Source: Alkalihalobacillus bogoriensis ATCC BAA-922 (GTDB lineage: Bacteria; Bacillota; Bacilli; Bacillales; Bacillaceae_F). Taken from it: a stretch of 64,000 bases of DNA. Positions 62,046-64,000 of this stretch are shown here, one piece after another. The position numbers and the translations under genes are program-made. The notes beneath the pieces are model-generated. The model searched no databases, was not told the DNA's origin, and was given only the letters and a program-made list of their open reading frames with translations. The stretch is from contig NZ_KK211279.1 in the NCBI RefSeq assembly GCF_000621445.1, positions 243,587 through 307,586 of the forward strand, given 5' to 3'. How positions within the stretch are numbered: the first letter of the stretch is position 1; the number at the start of each line of letters is the position of its first letter.

Positions 62046-63047
62046 TTACATTGATGTAAGGTTTTGTGTTTTGGAAAACACAATGCGAACGCTCGTCCCT
62101 TCGCCAACCACCGATTCGAGTTCAAGCCGATGCTCTAATTTTTCTGTGACCTCTTTCACTAAATACAGTCCCATGCCGGTTGATTCGCGATATTTGCGCC
62201 CATTCTCACCAGTATAAAATTTTGTAAACACACGCTTTCTATCTGCAGCAGGAATCCCAATCCCATAGTCCTTTACTTCAAGCACCGCTTCCCCTGACCT
62301 TTCATAAAGAGAAATCATCATTTGTTTTGATTTTCCGGTCGAATATTTAACCGCATTTTGAACAAGCTGCGTTACGATAAAAAATAGCCATTTCTCATCT
62401 GTTTCAACGGTGATTCCTTCTGATTCTTCTTTTAATTGTGGATACACTTCATGTCGTATGTAAAAACGCTTATGGTCACGATTCACTTCATGAATGAGTT
62501 CAGCAAGACGAACAGGCTTAATGTGAAAATCCTCTGTAATTGTACGAAGCCTTGCCATATAAAGAACCGTGTTTAACCCTGTTTGGACACGGTCTGTTTC
62601 TTCACGAATACTCGATGATTCCGGCTCGTCTAACGACTGAGCTGTTAATTCTATCACTGATAAAGGCGTCTTCATATGATGAACCCAGCGATCCATAAAT
62701 AATAGATGCTCCTCTTGCTGTTCTTCAGCTTTTTGCAATTGTTCTTGGTATAAGCGATATTGTGACAGAAGCAAACGATCAAGTGCTTCTGATATCGGAG
62801 TCCCTTCTGTTGTCTCAAGTGATTCATCTAAGGTTTCCATTGGTTGCTGTAGCTTATCATAAAATCTTCTTCTACTAATAACACGATAAATAAGAAAAGC
62901 AGTAAATAACGTCAACGATAAAAACATCGCATACAAACTTAAGCCAAGCTCCCGATACCCATCTAGCCAAAATAATGCTGGAATAAGAACTGATTGCAAC
63001 ACGATCATCACAATCAATGATACATGGTCGCGAAGAAATAGTTTCAT
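62046..63047 (-). CDS. BceS-like intramembrane-sensing histidine kinase
   Basis: 333 residues from ATG 63047, overlapping the regulator stop (ATGA). Two helices (~10-30, ~38-56) with almost no extracellular loop, the BceS hallmark. H box RWVHHMKTPLSVIEL (~121-135), N box QLVQNAVKYS (~227-236), G1 VKDYGIGIPAADRKRVFTKF and G2 STGMGLYLVK. It relies on the BceAB-like transporter for sensing. Precedes the ABC genes with a ~80-nt gap where the target promoter could lie. Confidence 0.92.
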   Translation of the reverse strand: MKLFLRDHVSLIVMIVLQSVLIPALFWLDGYRELGLSLYAMFLSLTLFTAFLIYRVISRRRFYDKLQQPMETLDESLETTEGTPISEALDRLLLSQYRLYQEQLQKAEEQQEEHLLFMDRWVHHMKTPLSVIELTAQSLDEPESSSIREETDRVQTGLNTVLYMARLRTITEDFHIKPVRLAELIHEVNRDHKRFYIRHEVYPQLKEESEGITVETDEKWLFFIVTQLVQNAVKYSTGKSKQMMISLYERSGEAVLEVKDYGIGIPAADRKRVFTKFYTGENGRKYRESTGMGLYLVKEVTEKLEHRLELESVVGEGTSVRIVFSKTQNLTSM

Positions 63048-63748
63048 CTTTGTCCCTCTTTCCATGTGATACGGAGGCGATAGCCCGCGCCTCTCACCGT
63101 TTCGACCGCATCTTCAATTCCAACTTCTTGAAACCTTTTCCGCACACGAGCGATATTCACATTCAACGTATTTTCATCCACATACGCTTGGTCATCCCAT
63201 AGCTTCTCCAACAAATCCTGGCGCCCCGCTACGCGTGGATAGCGCTCCATCAAACTTTCAATTATGTCTGTTTCTTTTTTCGCTAACGCTAAGACCTCAT
63301 TTCGAAAATGAAGCTCTAACCGCTCCGGATATAGACACAATCCATCCTGCACAAGCACCCGCTCACCATGCTTTGCCGCATACTCCCCATACGCGCGCCG
63401 AAGCTGGCTCCGAATTTTCGCCATCACAATATCAGGATGAAACGGCTTTGTGATAAAATCATCGCCCCCATGTTCAATTGCCCGAACTTGGTCCATCTCC
63501 CCTGTCCGCGCTGATATAAAAATAACTGGACAAATCGATTCTTTCCGTATTTGTCGACACCAATAATAGCCATCATAACGTGGTAAATTAATATCTAATA
63601 ACACAAGATCCGGCTGCTCCACCCGAAATCTTTCCATAATCGTCTCAAAATCATCAGCAATTATTGCCTCAAATCCATATTTCTCAATATGAGAACGCAA
63701 ATGCTCTGCAATTTTCATATCATCTTCTACAATCAATATTTTTTCCAT
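63044..63748 (-). CDS. BceR-like response regulator (OmpR/PhoB family)
   Basis: 234 residues from ATG 63748 (TAGGAG upstream). Receiver domain: ILIVEDDMKIAEHL acidic pocket, phospho-acceptor in LVLLDINLPRYDGY (Asp ~52), VIFISART and Lys in FITKPFHPD. Winged-helix domain ~125-225: LAKKETDIIESLMERYPRVA and VDENTLNVNIARVRKRFQ. Activates the downstream ABC genes upon antibiotic stress. ATGA overlap with the kinase. Confidence 0.93.
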   Translation of the reverse strand: MEKILIVEDDMKIAEHLRSHIEKYGFEAIIADDFETIMERFRVEQPDLVLLDINLPRYDGYYWCRQIRKESICPVIFISARTGEMDQVRAIEHGGDDFITKPFHPDIVMAKIRSQLRRAYGEYAAKHGERVLVQDGLCLYPERLELHFRNEVLALAKKETDIIESLMERYPRVAGRQDLLEKLWDDQAYVDENTLNVNIARVRKRFQEVGIEDAVETVRGAGYRLRITWKEGQR

Positions 63749-63843
63749 TTTAACTACTCCTAGCAAAAGACTTTTCCATGAACGACAAGCGTATCATGCC
63801 ATATTATACCACTTTTAAGGTAAAAACTTAGATACTTATACGT

Positions 63844-64000
63844 AAGAAAAACGCGGAGCTTCTTTTCTTTTCAAGCGAAGTGCGGAGCCCTGCCCGCCTT
63901 TGACAGTGAACCCCAAGTGCTCTTCTTGGGGTGAAACGCGCAGGTGCGGAGCCTTCGCTCTTCTAGAATAAGCTTTCAAAGCTTCGCTGCTAGACCAAAA
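63844..64000. repeat. Dispersed ~160-nt repeat, copy 3 (full length)
   Basis: Nested stems AGCGAAG/CTTCGCT, CCTGC/GCAGG and CCCCAAG/CTTGGGG, with TGCGGAG repeated in both internal-loop sides. Ends GCTTTCAAAGCTTCGCTGCT, then AGACCAAAA as in copy 1. The window ends at the repeat boundary. Confidence 0.85.

Overview
The window looks like a chromosomal segment of a low-GC, endospore-forming Bacillaceae bacterium. The closest feel is an alkaliphilic or soil Bacillus relative, but the species cannot be fixed from sequence alone. Support comes from AT-rich DNA, strong AGGAGG-type ribosome binding sites with frequent TTG/GTG starts, a YjcZ-like sporulation mini-protein, an Amj-type lipid II flippase, a Bce-type antibiotic-sensing module, a T-box, a guanidine-I riboswitch and ECF sigma/anti-sigma genes. 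Most genes lie on the minus strand in short units. No tRNA, rRNA, CRISPR array, transposase or prophage was seen.

Layout. 1-0.6 kb: a truncated copy of a ~160-nt dispersed repeat and an array of 52-bp hairpin units. 0.6-3 kb: nucleotidyltransferase, then a TetR/cation-efflux pair. 3-14 kb: small metabolic, membrane and lipoprotein genes, including a probable amj and two GNATs. 14-25 kb: YjcZ-like peptide, two kinase-like (APH) proteins, a methyltransferase, an apparently orphan leucine-type T-box, guanidine riboswitch plus gdnCD, more GNATs, a frameshifted gene, PadR/DUF2812 and an ECF sigma/anti-sigma pair. 26-34 kb: second hairpin array, second dispersed repeat, Fic toxin with VbhA-like antitoxin, NUDIX, acyltransferase, S33 peptidase, transglutaminase-like protein. 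34-38 kb: a plus-strand cluster of AraC/GyrI regulator, C45 acyltransferase/hydrolase, two VOC proteins and a serine hydrolase. 38-46 kb: exonuclease, beta-propeller lipoprotein, PadR/DUF1048 operon ending in a truncated ABC ATPase, AAC-like acetyltransferase, HIT protein. 46-57 kb: secreted arabinanase and a beta-helix protein, both with ricin-type C-termini and upstream cre-like sites, with rsgA, LysR/methyltransferase and lipoproteins between. 57-64 kb: TPR protein, CPBP protease, a complete four-gene Bce module and a third dispersed repeat.

Functional themes. Many genes are of drug- or toxicant-response type: seven GNATs, two APH-like proteins, a nucleotidyltransferase, SMR exporters, the Bce module, PadR, TetR and GyrI-like regulators. 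Two secreted polysaccharide-active proteins share an architecture and carbon-catabolite signals. Several genes are decaying: the ABC ATPase, an ornithine cyclodeaminase N-terminus, a one-base frameshift gene and an orphan C-terminal fragment.

The most unusual content is non-coding. Eleven ~185-bp elements carry four copies of one ~20-bp motif in a direct-direct-inverted-inverted layout; one of them keeps the layout but has an unrelated stem sequence. Two arrays of exactly 52-bp units keep a 10-bp stem and 7-nt loop while the stem sequence changes on both arms together. A ~160-nt nested-hairpin repeat sits near both arrays. These look like structure-conserved repeats whose function I cannot assign.
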